A stretch of DNA of 64,000 nt from Rana temporaria. Lineage: Eukaryota; Chordata; Amphibia; Anura; Ranidae. The stretch is from NCBI RefSeq assembly GCF_905171775.1, contig NC_053490.1, positions 15,587,252 through 15,651,251 on the forward strand. Direction: 5' to 3'. The notes under the pieces are model-generated. The model saw only the letters and a list, made by a program, of their open reading frames with translations, searched no databases and was not told the DNA's origin. Positions 54,224 to 63,600 of this stretch are shown here, in pieces; position 1 is the stretch's first letter, and each line of letters begins with the position of its first letter. The translations under genes and the position numbers were made by a program.

Positions 54224-56052
54224 CAGAGCCGTCTTAATAGCATCATGGGCCCCTGGGCAAAGTAATTCACTGGGGTCCCACCTGCTTGCCCCAATTTACA
54301 CACCTACTTTAAAGAAATACATTGTTGATAGAATTAAACATATATTCATTAGTACTTTAAAAAAAAAAATGATCTTACAAAACGAATACATTCCATTATT
54401 CAAAGACTAGTCAACTTAAAGGGCACAGTACAGGGGGGAATGCAGAAGGGCACAGTACAGGAGGGAATGCAGAAGGGCACAGTACAGGGAATGCAGAAGG
54501 GCACAGTACAGGGGGGGGGGAATGCAGAAGGGCACAGTACAGGGGGGGGATGCAGAAGGGCACAGTACAGGGGGGGGATGCAGAAGGGCACAGTACAGGG
54601 GGGGGGTCAGAAGGGCACAGTACAGGGGGGGTCAGAAGGGCACAGTACAGGGGGGGGAATGCATAAGGGCACAGTACAGGGGGGGAATGCATAAGGGCAC
54701 AGTACAGGGGGGGGGGAATGCATAAGGGCACAGTACAGGGGGGGGGAATGCAGAAGGGCACAGTACAGGGGGGGGGGGAATGCAGAAGGGCACAGTACAG
54801 GGGGGGGAATGCAGAAGGGCACAGTACAGGGGGGGGGAATGCAGAAGGGCACAGTACAGGGGGGGGATGCAGAAGGGCACAGTACAGGGAATGCAGAAGG
54901 GCACAGTACAGGGGGGGGAATGCAGAAGGGCACAGTACAGGGGGGGGGGAATGCAGAAGGGCACAGTACAGGGGGGGAATGCAGAAGGGCACAGTACAGG
55001 GGGGGGGGTCAGAAGGGCACAGTACAGGGGGGGAATGCAGAAGGGCACAGTACAGGGGGGGGAATGCAGAAGGGCACAGTACAGGGGGGGGAATGCAGAA
55101 GGGCACAGTACAGGGGGGGGGAATGCAGAAGGGCACAGTACAGGGGGGGGGAATGCAGAAGGGCACAGTACAGGGGGGGGGAATGCAGAAGGGCACAGTA
55201 CAGGGTGGGGGAATGCAGAAGGGCACAGTACAGGGTGGGGGAATGCAGAAGGGCACAGTACAGGGGGGACTGCAGAAGGGCACAGTACAGGGGGGAATGC
55301 AGAAGGGCACAGTACAGGTGGGAATGCAGAAGGGCACAGTACAGGTGGGAATGCAGAAGGGCACAGTACAGGTGGGAATGCAGAAGGGCACAGTACAGGT
55401 GGGAATGCAGAAGGGCACAGTACAGGTGGGAATGCAGAAGGGCACAGTACAGGTGGGAATGCAGAAGGGCACAGTACAGGGGGGGGTCAGACGGGCACAG
55501 TACAGGGGGGAATGCAGACTGGCACAGTACATGGGGGGGGGTCAGAAGTGCACAGTACAGGGGGGGGTCAGACGGGCACAGTACAGGGGGGGGGTCAGAC
55601 GGGCACAGTACAGGGGGGGGGTCAGACGGGCACAGTACAGGGGGGGGGTCAGACGGGCACAGTACAGGGGGGGGTCAGACGGGCACAGTACAGGGGGGGA
55701 ATGCAGAAGGGCACAGTACAGGGGGGAATGCAGAAGGGCACAGTACAGGGGGGAATGCAGAAGGGCACAGTACAGGGGGGAATGCAGAAGGGCACAGTAC
55801 AGGGGGGAATGCAGAAGGGCACAGTACAGGGGGAGGGGGTTCAGAAGGGCAGAGTACAGGGGGGAATGCAGAAGGGCACAGTAAAGGGGGGGGGGTCAGA
55901 AGGGCACAGTACAGGGGGGGTCAGAAGGGCACAGTACAGGGGGGGGTCAGAAGGGCACAGTACAGGGGGGGGTCAGAAGGGCACAGTACAGGGGGGGTCA
56001 GAAGGGCACAGTACAGGGGGGGTCAGAAGGGCACAGTACAGGGGGGAATGCA
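54224..56052. mobile_element. hAT-like left end with a large G-rich minisatellite
   Basis: CAGAGCCGTCTTAATAGCAT then CATGGGCCCCTGGGCAAAG is a hAT-like terminus. The array begins about 200 bp in. The matching right terminus was not found, so the element is truncated or the array extends past its old end. Confidence 0.5.
54419..56052. repeat. G-rich minisatellite, ~27-33 bp units
   Basis: Roughly 55-60 units of AGGGCACAGTACAGGGGGGG then AATGCAGA, or the shorter variant GGGGGGGTCAGA. The G-run varies from 3 to about 10. Groups of one variant are clustered (for example GGTGGGAATGC at 55310-55465 and GGTCAGACGGGC at 55480-55690), which shows local amplification. The long ORFs on both strands (up to 435 codons) are artefacts. 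Confidence 0.93.
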
Positions 56053-56089
56053 CATGGAAATGCAACCTGAAAACATTTTTTGATTGATT

Positions 56090-56714
56090 CATTGATAACC
56101 ATAGTTTTTATGTGCATACTCAAAAAGTGTTCTTTTATTCTGTGCAAAATACGCTAAATTTACAAATTTAACATCAGAATAAGAATGTTTACTTCCAAGA
56201 ATAAGCAGCAGTTATTTTCAACTCCAAGTTCAATTAGATTTAAAAGATAACTGTCACTTGGCTTAACTGGTTCCCGTCCGGCCTATGGGCAAATGATGCC
56301 TGGGCCAGCCTCTCGCTGATCCTGGTGGATGTCATACGACGTCCTCCTGGATCACGCAATGGCACAATCTGTCGCCAGCTGTGTCCAAGGGACACAGCCG
56401 ATAACTGATCACTGTACCGGCCCGCTGCCGGTACCATTGTGACTGCTGTAACCAATCACAGCATATCACATGACTATTGTAAAAAAAATGGATAGCTTAC
56501 TTTAATTCCATTCATTGTGTACAATTGTGTCGCTAGCTGTGATTGGTCACTGTGATCACATAGTACAGACTGGACCAATCACCGCCCATCTGTGCCATGT
56601 GATCAGCTGTGGCCAATCACATCTAATCACAACAAAACAAACTGAATGTATAGATTTCATTCAGTAAAATGCTTACATATAACAATGAAATTCATTGTTA
56701 TAAGCAAACATATA
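56090..56714. other. Unassigned DNA with a TTAA-element-like fragment
   Basis: 56263-56470 (TTAACTGGTTCCCGTCCGGC, then CTGGATCACGCAATGGCAC) resembles the GC-rich end of a TTAA element related to the one at 47096. 56530-56640 has GTGATTGGTCACTGTGATCAC palindromes. No gene. Confidence 0.4.
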
Positions 56715-57439
56715 GGGGTAGATTCACAAAGACTTACGACGGGCGTATCAGTAGATACGCCGTCCTAAGTCCGAATCCCCGCCGTCGCAACTTTAAGCGT
56801 ATGCTCAAACTGAGATATGCTTAAATGTTGCTCAGATACGACCGGCATAAGTCTCCTACGCCGTCGTATCTTAACTGCATATTTACACTGGCCGCTAGGG
56901 GCGTGTACGCTGATTGACGCCTAGAATATGTAAATCAGCTAGATACGCCCATTCGCGAACGTACGCCCGGCCATCGCAGTAAAGATACGCCGTTTACGTC
57001 AGGGGTTTTCAGGCGTAAAGATAAACCACCAAAAACATGGCGCAGCCAATGTTAAGTATGGACGTCGGAACCACGTTGAATTTTTCAAATTGTACATCGT
57101 TTGCGTAACTCGTTCGTGAATGGGGCTGGCCGTAATTTACGTTCACGTCGAATACATGACGATTTGCCAACGTCATTTGGAGCATGCGCACCAGGATACG
57201 TCCACGCATGCGCCGTTCGTTAAAAACGTCAAATACATGGGGTCACTAGTATTTTACATAGAACACGCCCCCAACCTGCCTATTTTGAATTAGGCGGGCT
57301 TACGCCGGCCCAGTTACACTGCGCCGCCGTAAGTTACAGCGCAAGTTCTTTGTGAATACAGGACCTGCTGCTCAAACTTACGGTGGCGTAGTGTATCTGA
57401 GATACGCTACACCGGCCAAAATCTATGTGAATCTACCCC
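56715..57439. mobile_element. Harbinger-type MITE
   Basis: Ends GGGGTAGATTCACA and TGTGAATCTACCCC are flanked by ATA at 56712-56714 and 57440-57442. The core GCCGCTAGGGGCG at 56892 is slightly altered. 725 bp. Confidence 0.85.
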
Positions 57440-57512
57440 ATAATGTGTATAAAAAAAAAATAAAAAAAATTACCGATCACCTACTATGGTAACATTATAT
57501 TGCTACATTTTA

Positions 57513-57660
57513 ACCACTTGCCGACCGCCGCACGCCGATACACATCGGCAGAATTGCACTGGCAGGCAAATGGGCATACCTGTATGTCCCTTTAAATTTG
57601 CCACCCAGCGGGCGTGCGCGAGTTCCCGCCGTGTGCCCCGTGAGTGTGCCTGCGGCTCCG
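57513..57660 (-). mobile_element. Family B GC-rich end fragment
   Basis: TTAA at 57509-57512 precedes CCACTTGCCGACCGCCGCAC and CGATACACATCGGCAGAATT. It stops where a family E fragment begins. Confidence 0.65.
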
Positions 57661-57765
57661 ACAACAATTGTCCGATGGATCGTACAAACGGTCCGATTTT
57701 CCGACAACAGCCAGTCATCACACAATTCCCGTCGAAAAATCCGATCGTGTGTATGGGTCTTTAGT
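57661..57765. mobile_element. Family E foldback fragment
   Basis: ACAACAATTGTCCGATGGAT, TTTTCCGACAACAGCC and CCGATCGTGTGTATGGG are family E blocks. Both ends are cut. Confidence 0.55.
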
Positions 57766-58319
57766 GTGGACGAGTGCGGATTGTACCAAGATGGCCGTGA
57801 CAGAATGTCACTTCCATTACTAAATCTGACGGGTCGCCAAATCTGATGGAACAGAGGCACTAATCTGACCTATTCTAACCTTTCCAGCAGCATAGTGTGT
57901 TGAAGCACCGCTACATTACTGCACTGCAGGTATTCTACATCTCAAGGTGTGTGACTACCTGCTCCTTTTACTGGATGCAATAGTTTCTCTTGCTGACTTG
58001 TATGTTACTACAAGACATCAGAGATGGTGGCAGGAACCATACTGTGCTGAGCAAAAAAGAAACAAGGATCTCCCACTTCTGCCATCCCAGGGATGGGTGC
58101 CACGCACACCTTCTATTATGCAAATCCCAAAATTGTGTTTCACATTCCCGCCAGCAACCTCAGGTATGATATACGATGGGCAAAGCCTATTTCTAATTCC
58201 AAAGAAAGGGAATTCTTACCTGAATTGTACGTGCAGTTCTGCCGTTTAATGCCTGGAAAGACAAAACATGGGCAAATGAGAGAAATGTTTGAAAATATAT
58301 GTGTGTGTGTGTGTATATA
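57766..58319. other. Unassigned DNA with a candidate coding stretch
   Basis: The plus frame 58093-58290 is open (about 66 codons before a CA/GT run), follows CTTCTGCCATCCCAG, and is of mixed hydrophobic and charged composition (for example NPKIVFHIPASNLRYDI). I recognise no family. It may be an exon, a decayed element or chance. Confidence 0.25.
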
Positions 58320-58711
58320 CAGGCCCGTCGGAACCCGACAGGCAAAGCAAGCATTTGCCTGGGGCCCAGAGCTGGCCAGGGGCCCCAGCAGGGAGGGCCC
58401 TTGCCGCACCGCTGCATCCTCCTGCAGTCCGGTTGGCGGTGTACCATAACCGCGCGGTACAGGAGAATCAGGTTCCTGTTCCCGGCTGGAACTGACAGGA
58501 AGTGCACACACTGAGTGTTCACTTCCTTTCAGTCCGGCCCTGGGAACAGCAAACTGAATCTCCTGTACCGCGCGGATATGGTACATGGCCGACCGTACTG
58601 CAGGAGGACGTAGCGATGCGGCAAGGGCCCTCCCTGCTGGGGCCCCTGTGCGGACACCAACACATCTGGCGGCGTGTGAGGATAGGGCCCCAAATGTCTT
58701 CAAACGGCCCT
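58320..58711. mobile_element. Foldback hAT-like element (CAGGCCCGTCGG end)
   Basis: The arms at about 58360-58500 and 58520-58650 are complementary (GGGCCCCAGCAGGGAGGGCC, GGTACAGGAGAATC and their complements). The left end CAGGCCCGTCGGAA and right end AAACGGCCCTA fit hAT-like termini. GT microsatellites flank both sides, which hides the target duplication. It probably removed or replaced the left end of the Tc1 element. Confidence 0.6.
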
Positions 58712-59062
58712 ATGTGTGTGTATATATATATTCTCCAAAAGGCATCAAATTACAGATTAGACATTCTTATAATGTGTCAAAAAAAAGTTAGATTTTATTT
58801 CCATCATTTACACTTTCAAAATTACAGAAAACAAAAAAATGGCGTCTGCAAAAGTTTGGGCACCCTGCAGAATTTCTAGCATGCACTGCCCCCTTTGCAA
58901 AGCTGAGACCTGCCAGTGTCATGGATTGTTCTCAATCATCGTCTGGGAAGACCAGGTGATGTCAATCTCAAAGGTTTTAAATGCCCAGACTCATCTGACC
59001 TTGCCCCAACAATCAGCACCATGGGTTCTTCTATGCAATCTAGAAAACTGCACCCTGCAGAG

Positions 59063-60086
59063 TTAATATCTTGTACTGCCCCCTTTGGCAAGTATCACAG
59101 CTTGTAAACGCTTTTTGTAGCCAGCCAAGAGTCTTTTCATTCTTGTTTGAGGTATCTTTGCCCATTCTTCCTTACAAAAGTCTTCCAGTTCTGAGATTTC
59201 TGGGCTGTCTGTCACGCACTGCTCTTTTTTTTTTCTATCCATAGATTTTCAATTATGTTGGGGTCAGGAGATTGTGAAGGCCATGGCAAAACCTTCAGTT
59301 TACGCCTCTTGATGTAATCCCCCATGGATTTTGAGGTGTGTTTAGGACCATTATCTATTTGTAGAAGCCATCCTCTCTTTAACTTCAGCTTTTTCACAGA
59401 TGGCATCAAGTTACCATCCAAAATTTGCTGAAATGTTATTGAATCCATTTTTCCTTCTACTCGTGAAATGTTCCCTGTGCCACTGGCTGCAATACAACCC
59501 CCAAAGCATGATTGATCCACCCCCATGCTTCACAGTTGGACAGAGGTTCTTTTCATTAAATTCTGTGCCCTTTCTTCTTCAAACGTACCTTTGCTCATTC
59601 CGGCCAAAAAATTATATATTTTAACCTCATCGGTCCACAGAACTTGTTTCCAAAATGCATCAGGCTTGTCTATATGTTCATCTGCAAAGTTCAAACGCTG
59701 ATTTTTGTGGTGAGGACGTAGAAGAGGTTTTCTTCTGATGACTCTTCCATGAAGACCATATTTGTACAAGTATCTCTTTATAGTGGAATAGTGTACCACA
59801 ACTCCAGTGTCTGCCAGATCTTTCTGGAGGGATCGCGCAGCCAAACGTGGGTTTTGAATCGCTTTTCTCACAATCCTGCGAGCTGTTCTGTCTGATATTT
59901 TTCTTGGTCTTCCAGATCTTGCTTTAACTTCCACTGTTCCTGATGACTGCCATTTCTTAATTACATTCCGAACAGAGGATATTGACATCTGAAGACGCTT
60001 TGCTATCTTCTTATAGCTTCTCCAGCTTTGTGAGCGTCAACTATTTTCAGCCTCAGTTTTCTAAACAACTGCTTAGAAGAACCCAT
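59063..60086 (-). pseudogene. Tc1-family transposase pseudogene
   Basis: Start ATG at 60086, stop at 59063; 1024 nt fits a Tc1 transposase of about 340 residues. The first frame (MGSSKQLFRKLRLK) shifts near 60015 within KAGEG-type sequence. The second runs from MSISSVRNVIKKW through SGRPRKISDRTARR (GRPR hook) and HHKNQRLNFADEH to the first Asp in VLWTDEVKIY. A further shift follows near 59530. GCIAASGTGN, the second Asp in LQIDNGPKHTSKS and the Glu in NIIENLW follow; I count 34 residues between them (DD34E). Another shift lies just after, in a poly-A tract. It is inactive. Confidence 0.9.
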
Positions 60087-60401
60087 GGTGCTGATTGTTG
60101 GGGGAGGGTCAGATGAGTCTGGGCATTTAAAACCTTTGAGATTGACATCACCTGGTCTTCCCAGACGGTGATTGAGAACAATCCATGACACTGGCAGGTC
60201 TCAGCTTTGCAACGGAGGCAGTGCATGCTAGAAATTCTGCAGGGTGCCCAAACTTTTGCAGACGCCATTTTTTTGTTTTCTGTAATTTTGAAAGTGTAAA
60301 TGATGGAAATAAAATCTAACTTGTTTTGACATATAACAATGTCTAATTTGATGCCTTTTGGAGATTTTTCAATCTTTCCTTGACTTCGTTATGCACATTA
60401 A

Positions 60402-60878
60402 AGCGGTCCTCCACCCTAAAGTGGAGTCCCGCTGATCGGAACCCTCCCCCCCTCCGGTGTCACATTTGACACCTTTCAGGGGGGAGGGGGGTGCAGACAC
60501 CTGTCTAAAGACAGGTATTTGCACCCACTTCCGGCCACACGCTACGGGCGAAAGACGGGCATTCCGTCACATCCCGTCTGTCGCCCGTTGTGTGCTGGGA
60601 ACACTCGGCTCCCAGCACACAGCGTGTGAGCCAATCGGCGGGCGCAGCGCGACTCGCGCATGCGCCGTAGGGAACCGGGCAGTGAAGCCGCAGCGCTTCA
60701 CTTCCTGGTTCCCTCAGCGTGGATGGCGGGGGGAGCAGCAGAGTGACGAGCGATCGCTCGTGCTCTGCTGCGATCGGCGCTGGACTCCAGGACAGGTAAG
60801 TGTCCTAATATTAAAAGTCAGCAGCTGCAGTATTTGTAGCTGCTGACTTTTAATATTTTGTTCCCATGGCACATCCGC
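60402..60878. mobile_element. TTAA-flanked element nested in Tc1 transposon B
   Basis: TTAA at 60398-60401 and 60879-60882 flanks ends AGCGGTCCTCCACCC and CATGGCACATCCGCT. The interior has a palindrome AATATTAAAAGTCAGCAGCT followed by its complement at 60838-60857. The block GGTAAGTGTCCTAATATT also appears at 63913. It differs from the copies at 3232, 8103 and 24633 but shares the terminal bases. 477 bp. Confidence 0.82.
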
Positions 60879-60926
60879 TTTAATACAAATTTTTACCTGG
60901 GGTGCCCAAACTTTCGATCCCCACTG

Positions 60927-60972
60927 TGTATGTATGTATGTATGTATGTATGTATGTATGTATGTATATATG

Positions 60973-61006
<34 letters not shown>

Positions 61007-61035
61007 TACATACATACATACATACATACACACAC
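60927..61035. repeat. GTAT and CA/CATA microsatellites
   Basis: TATG units run from 60927 to about 60965, then TATATATACA, (CA)n and CATA units to 61035. They directly abut the right end of the Tc1 element. A shorter (TA)n is at 61118-61139. Confidence 0.9.
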
Positions 61036-61219
61036 ATATAGCAATACAACATACAATGCATTAACACATTACATATCAAGGCGGCGCTACCTAAAAACAT
61101 ATATCTATATACTGTGTGTGTATATATATATATATATATTTTCTAATAAACACTATATCTGAAAAAGTGAAGATGGTAAAGATCATTAACAGGTAAGAAA
61201 CATTAGAAACAAGAGTCCG

Positions 61220-61765
61220 AGGAGCTGCGGTGGCTCAACGCGATTGGCACTGCGCTGACAAGCCATTCACCTCTGCAGCTAGGGGTTCGGATCCCGGTCT
61301 CGGCTACATGTGAATTGAGTTTGGTGGTCTCAGCCCGGCTCCCAGTGGGTGTGCTATGCGAGGTAAGCCTGCGCTTAGTACGCCCACCCCCCTCCCACAA
61401 AAACCACCACACTTACACGCACTCGAAATTGGGTTAACACGCACTTTGACCACGCGGTCTCTAAAAAAAAAAGAGAGGCGAAGGACTAACGGGGCTGGTT
61501 GAGTGGGCAAATCCTCTCACTCCCTTATAGGGAGTCCCTCTGCCCTGTTGGGCTTCAAAGCGGAGCAGGTAGGGTGGGCTGTGTGGGAGGACCCCCTCAC
61601 ACACCCGCCATTGCCACCCAGGGCATGGAGAAAGGTGGCAGATTGCCTCTGGGGGAGGCCTGCCTACTCCCAACTCCTGCAGTCCGGCTCCTCTCTCGAG
61701 TACACGCACAAAATACACTTTAAAAAAAAAAATATATAGCATTAAAAAAAAAAAAAAAAAAAAAA
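61220..61765 (+). mobile_element. tRNA-type SINE with poly(A) and 14-bp target duplication
   Basis: Perfect direct repeats GAAACAAGAGTCCG flank it (61206-61219 and 61766-61779). The head has an A-box-like TGGCTCAACGCGATTGG at 61231-61247 and a B-box GGTTCGGATCC at 61284-61294, spaced as in tRNA genes. An internal A-run at 61463-61472 and a terminal poly(A) at 61744-61765 suggest a two-part structure of about 250 plus 290 bp. It is transcribed by Pol III and mobilised by a LINE, by analogy with known SINEs. Confidence 0.85.
61231..61294 (+). promoter_or_regulatory. Pol III A and B boxes of the SINE
   Basis: A-box-like TGGCTCAACG-CGATTGG and B-box GGTTCGGATCC match the consensus forms TRGYNNARNNGG and GGTTCGANTCC closely. 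They lie 11 and 64 bp into the element, the expected place for an internal promoter. Confidence 0.7.
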
Positions 61766-61779
61766 GAAACAAGAGTCCG

Positions 61780-62188
61780 TGTTCAAAGAAAAGCAAAATA
61801 GATCTCAACAGCTTGAAATGCTCATCCTCTTCCACCAGAACCACCACTCGTGAAGATAATTCGGGGGCTAAATACACCCCTGTTGTAATTGCTCTTACCA
61901 AAAGGTACTGTATATACGGCGTTGTATGAACGCAAAAATGCCTCTCCTACAGATTCAAAAGGGTACATAAGCGCATCCAGCGACTGGTGCTCAAATATAG
62001 AGGTAAAAAAAGCCAAAATAGTGTAATACTGTATAAACCTTTTTATTTAAAACCTCTCCTCTTTAAAAATGCACTTACAATATATAAAAAATTCAAAGGC
62101 AATACATCACGTTGGTGCAGCGGGAGCATATCAGGGCGATGTTTCCGTGCCTCCGTAGTCCAGCCAAACCACCACTTCCGTGTATCGC
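61780..62188. other. Unclassified element-like DNA
   Basis: The sequence resumes after the SINE without a gene. It includes TGTGTAATACTGTATAAACC and a GC-rich piece (GTGCAGCGGGAGCATATCAG) leading into the hairpin at 62189. It may be part of an unrecognised retroelement. Confidence 0.35.
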
Positions 62189-62275
62189 GATCTGCGTGAT
62201 GACGTCACCTAACTGACAGCTACAGCGTGGGTTGGTTGTTGTAGCTGTCAGTTAGGTGACGTCATCACGCAGATC
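62189..62275. repeat. Perfect 35-bp inverted repeat with 17-nt loop
   Basis: The arms are 62189-62223 (GATCTGCGTGATGACGTCAC then CTAACTGACAGCTAC) and 62241-62275, fully complementary by my reading. Each arm holds a CRE-like TGACGTCA. No mismatches in 35 pairs is notable among the decayed neighbours. Confidence 0.9.
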
Positions 62276-62367
62276 ACGAAGTTCCATTCGAATGGTGCCA
62301 CCCTTTGGGCGGATTATGTTAATTTCCCATCTCATAACTTGCTACTGAGCGTGCATGTTTTTAGCAC

Positions 62368-62553
62368 GTTAAAGCGTACACATGACCGTTTTCCAGGACG
62401 AGAAAAAACGACAACGTGAAAAACTACGAGAAAAAAAAAAAGAGCGTGTTCTACATTTTTAATGCCCATTTTTCTCGACGACCGTTTTTAACCACCAATT
62501 TAAAAAATTGCATTTTTCTCTTCATGAAAAACGGTTGTGTATGCGGCATCAAT
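62368..62553. mobile_element. Short foldback element (GCGTACACATGACCG end)
   Basis: Ends GCGTACACATGACCGTTTT and AAAAACGGTTGTGTATGC are inverted. ACGAGAAAAA and TTTTTCTCGACGACC lie inside. It belongs to the loose group of foldbacks with GTGTAC-type ends. Confidence 0.6.
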
Positions 62554-62589
62554 CCTGATGTGTGTTGATGGGTGTGTTTTTTGGATATA

Positions 62590-62733
62590 CCGTATTTATC
62601 AGCGTATGACACACACAAGCATATAACATGTACCTTCACTTTAAGAGGGAAGTTTCAGGAAAAAAACCTACAATTTTAAATAAAGAACTGGGAAGCAAAA
62701 TAAGGGTCAGTGCCTCAATAATAGCATAAGCCC
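62590..62733. mobile_element. Family F fragment
   Basis: TACCGTATTTATCAGCGTATG and CTTTAAGAGGGAAGTTTCAGG match the left end of the 16119 copy. It breaks off at the LINE fragment. Confidence 0.6.
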
Positions 62734-62734
62734 A

Positions 62735-63600
62735 TGAGCTCAATAATAACATGCAATGCCAAGCTGCGGTTTCCAAAGCGAGCAAAGTCCTTTCTTGTAT
62801 TGAGAGGTATGGACTTCAGAGAGAGAGAGATATCATCTGTACAAATCATTAGTAAGACCTCATCTGGAATATACAGTTCAGTTTCTGGCACCAGTTCTCA
62901 AAAAGGATATTGGGGAACTGGAGAAAGTGCAGAGAAGGGCAACCAAACTGGTAAGAGGCATGGAGGAGCTCAGCTATGAGGAAAGATTAGAGGAACTGAA
63001 TTTATTCACTCTTGAGAAGAGGAGATTAGGGGGGATATGATCAACATGTACAAATTAGGGTTGTCCCGATACCGATACTAGTATCGGTATCGGGACCGAT
63101 TCCGAGTTTTTTCGGCGGTACTCAGACGCCGATACCCCGCCCCGATACACAAATAGAATACTTGCCACCCCCCCGTCCCCGCCGACCGCCGCAACGGAAG
63201 CCACGATCCGCCGCCGTTACGCCGCATCCCCGCTACCGCCGACTGTGTAATACGGGCGGGAACATTACAGCTTTGAATCGCTGTAATGATTTGCGCATAG
63301 ACACTCCCCCTTGCTTGGGTGAACTGTCCAATCCCGAGCAAGGGGGAGTGTCTATACGCAGCGCGGGGCCAATCATTACAGCGATTAAAAAAAAAGTGGT
63401 ATCGGGACAACCCTAGTACAAATATATAAGAGGTCCATATAGTGAACTTGGTGTTGAGTTATTCACTTTACGGTCATCACAGAGGACAAGGGGGCACTCT
63501 TTACAGCTAGAGGAAAAAAGATTTCATCTCCAAATACGGAAAGGTTTCTTCACAATAAGAGCTGTGAGAAAATGTAGAATAGACTTTGGAACTTTCAGTG
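62735..63600 (+). pseudogene. CR1/L2-type LINE fragment, split by a hAT
   Basis: CATGCAATGCCAAGCTGC, the RPHLEYTVQF-like, ELEKVQRRATKL-like and SYEERLEELNLF-like stretches are relatives of the LINE at 39024, in several frames because of small indels. After the hAT (63056-63415) the 3' part resumes with GGTTTCTTCACAATAAGAGC. Non-functional. Confidence 0.75.
63056..63415. mobile_element. hAT-type element (TAGGGTTGTCCCGATACC ends)
   Basis: Ends TAGGGTTGTCCCGATACC and GGTATCGGGACAACCCTA are perfect inverted repeats. The 8-bp duplication GTACAAAT (63048-63055 and 63416-63423) is perfect. A second palindrome, CACTCCCCCTTGCTTGGG with its complement at 63333-63352, lies in the centre. 360 bp. Confidence 0.92.

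Larger units (their letters stand above)
58735..60926 (-). mobile_element. Tc1-type transposon B, with inverted 5'-end duplication and a nested TTAA element
   Basis: The right end is TGCCCAAACTTTCGATCCCC then ACTG at 60926. It encodes a degenerate transposase on the minus strand. The region 58735-59042 is an inverted copy of 60062-60368, which includes the 5' leader and start codon. The TTAA element at 60402-60878 lies near the 5' terminal repeat. The outermost left terminal repeat is missing. Confidence 0.85.

Noticed and set aside
54411..56087. Long ORFs on both strands (up to 435 codons) of repeating MQKGTVQGG or CTVPFCIP type
   Set aside because: They come from a G-rich minisatellite whose unit variants keep several frames open at once. 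The peptide repeats mirror the DNA repeats and no start or splice context is convincing.
61220..61300. A functional tRNA gene
   Set aside because: A and B boxes are present, but the acceptor stem does not close by eye and the unit has poly(A) and target duplications. It is a SINE head.
63078..63410. 110-codon minus ORF
   Set aside because: It lies wholly within a 360-bp hAT with perfect ends and an 8-bp duplication, and has no transposase motif.
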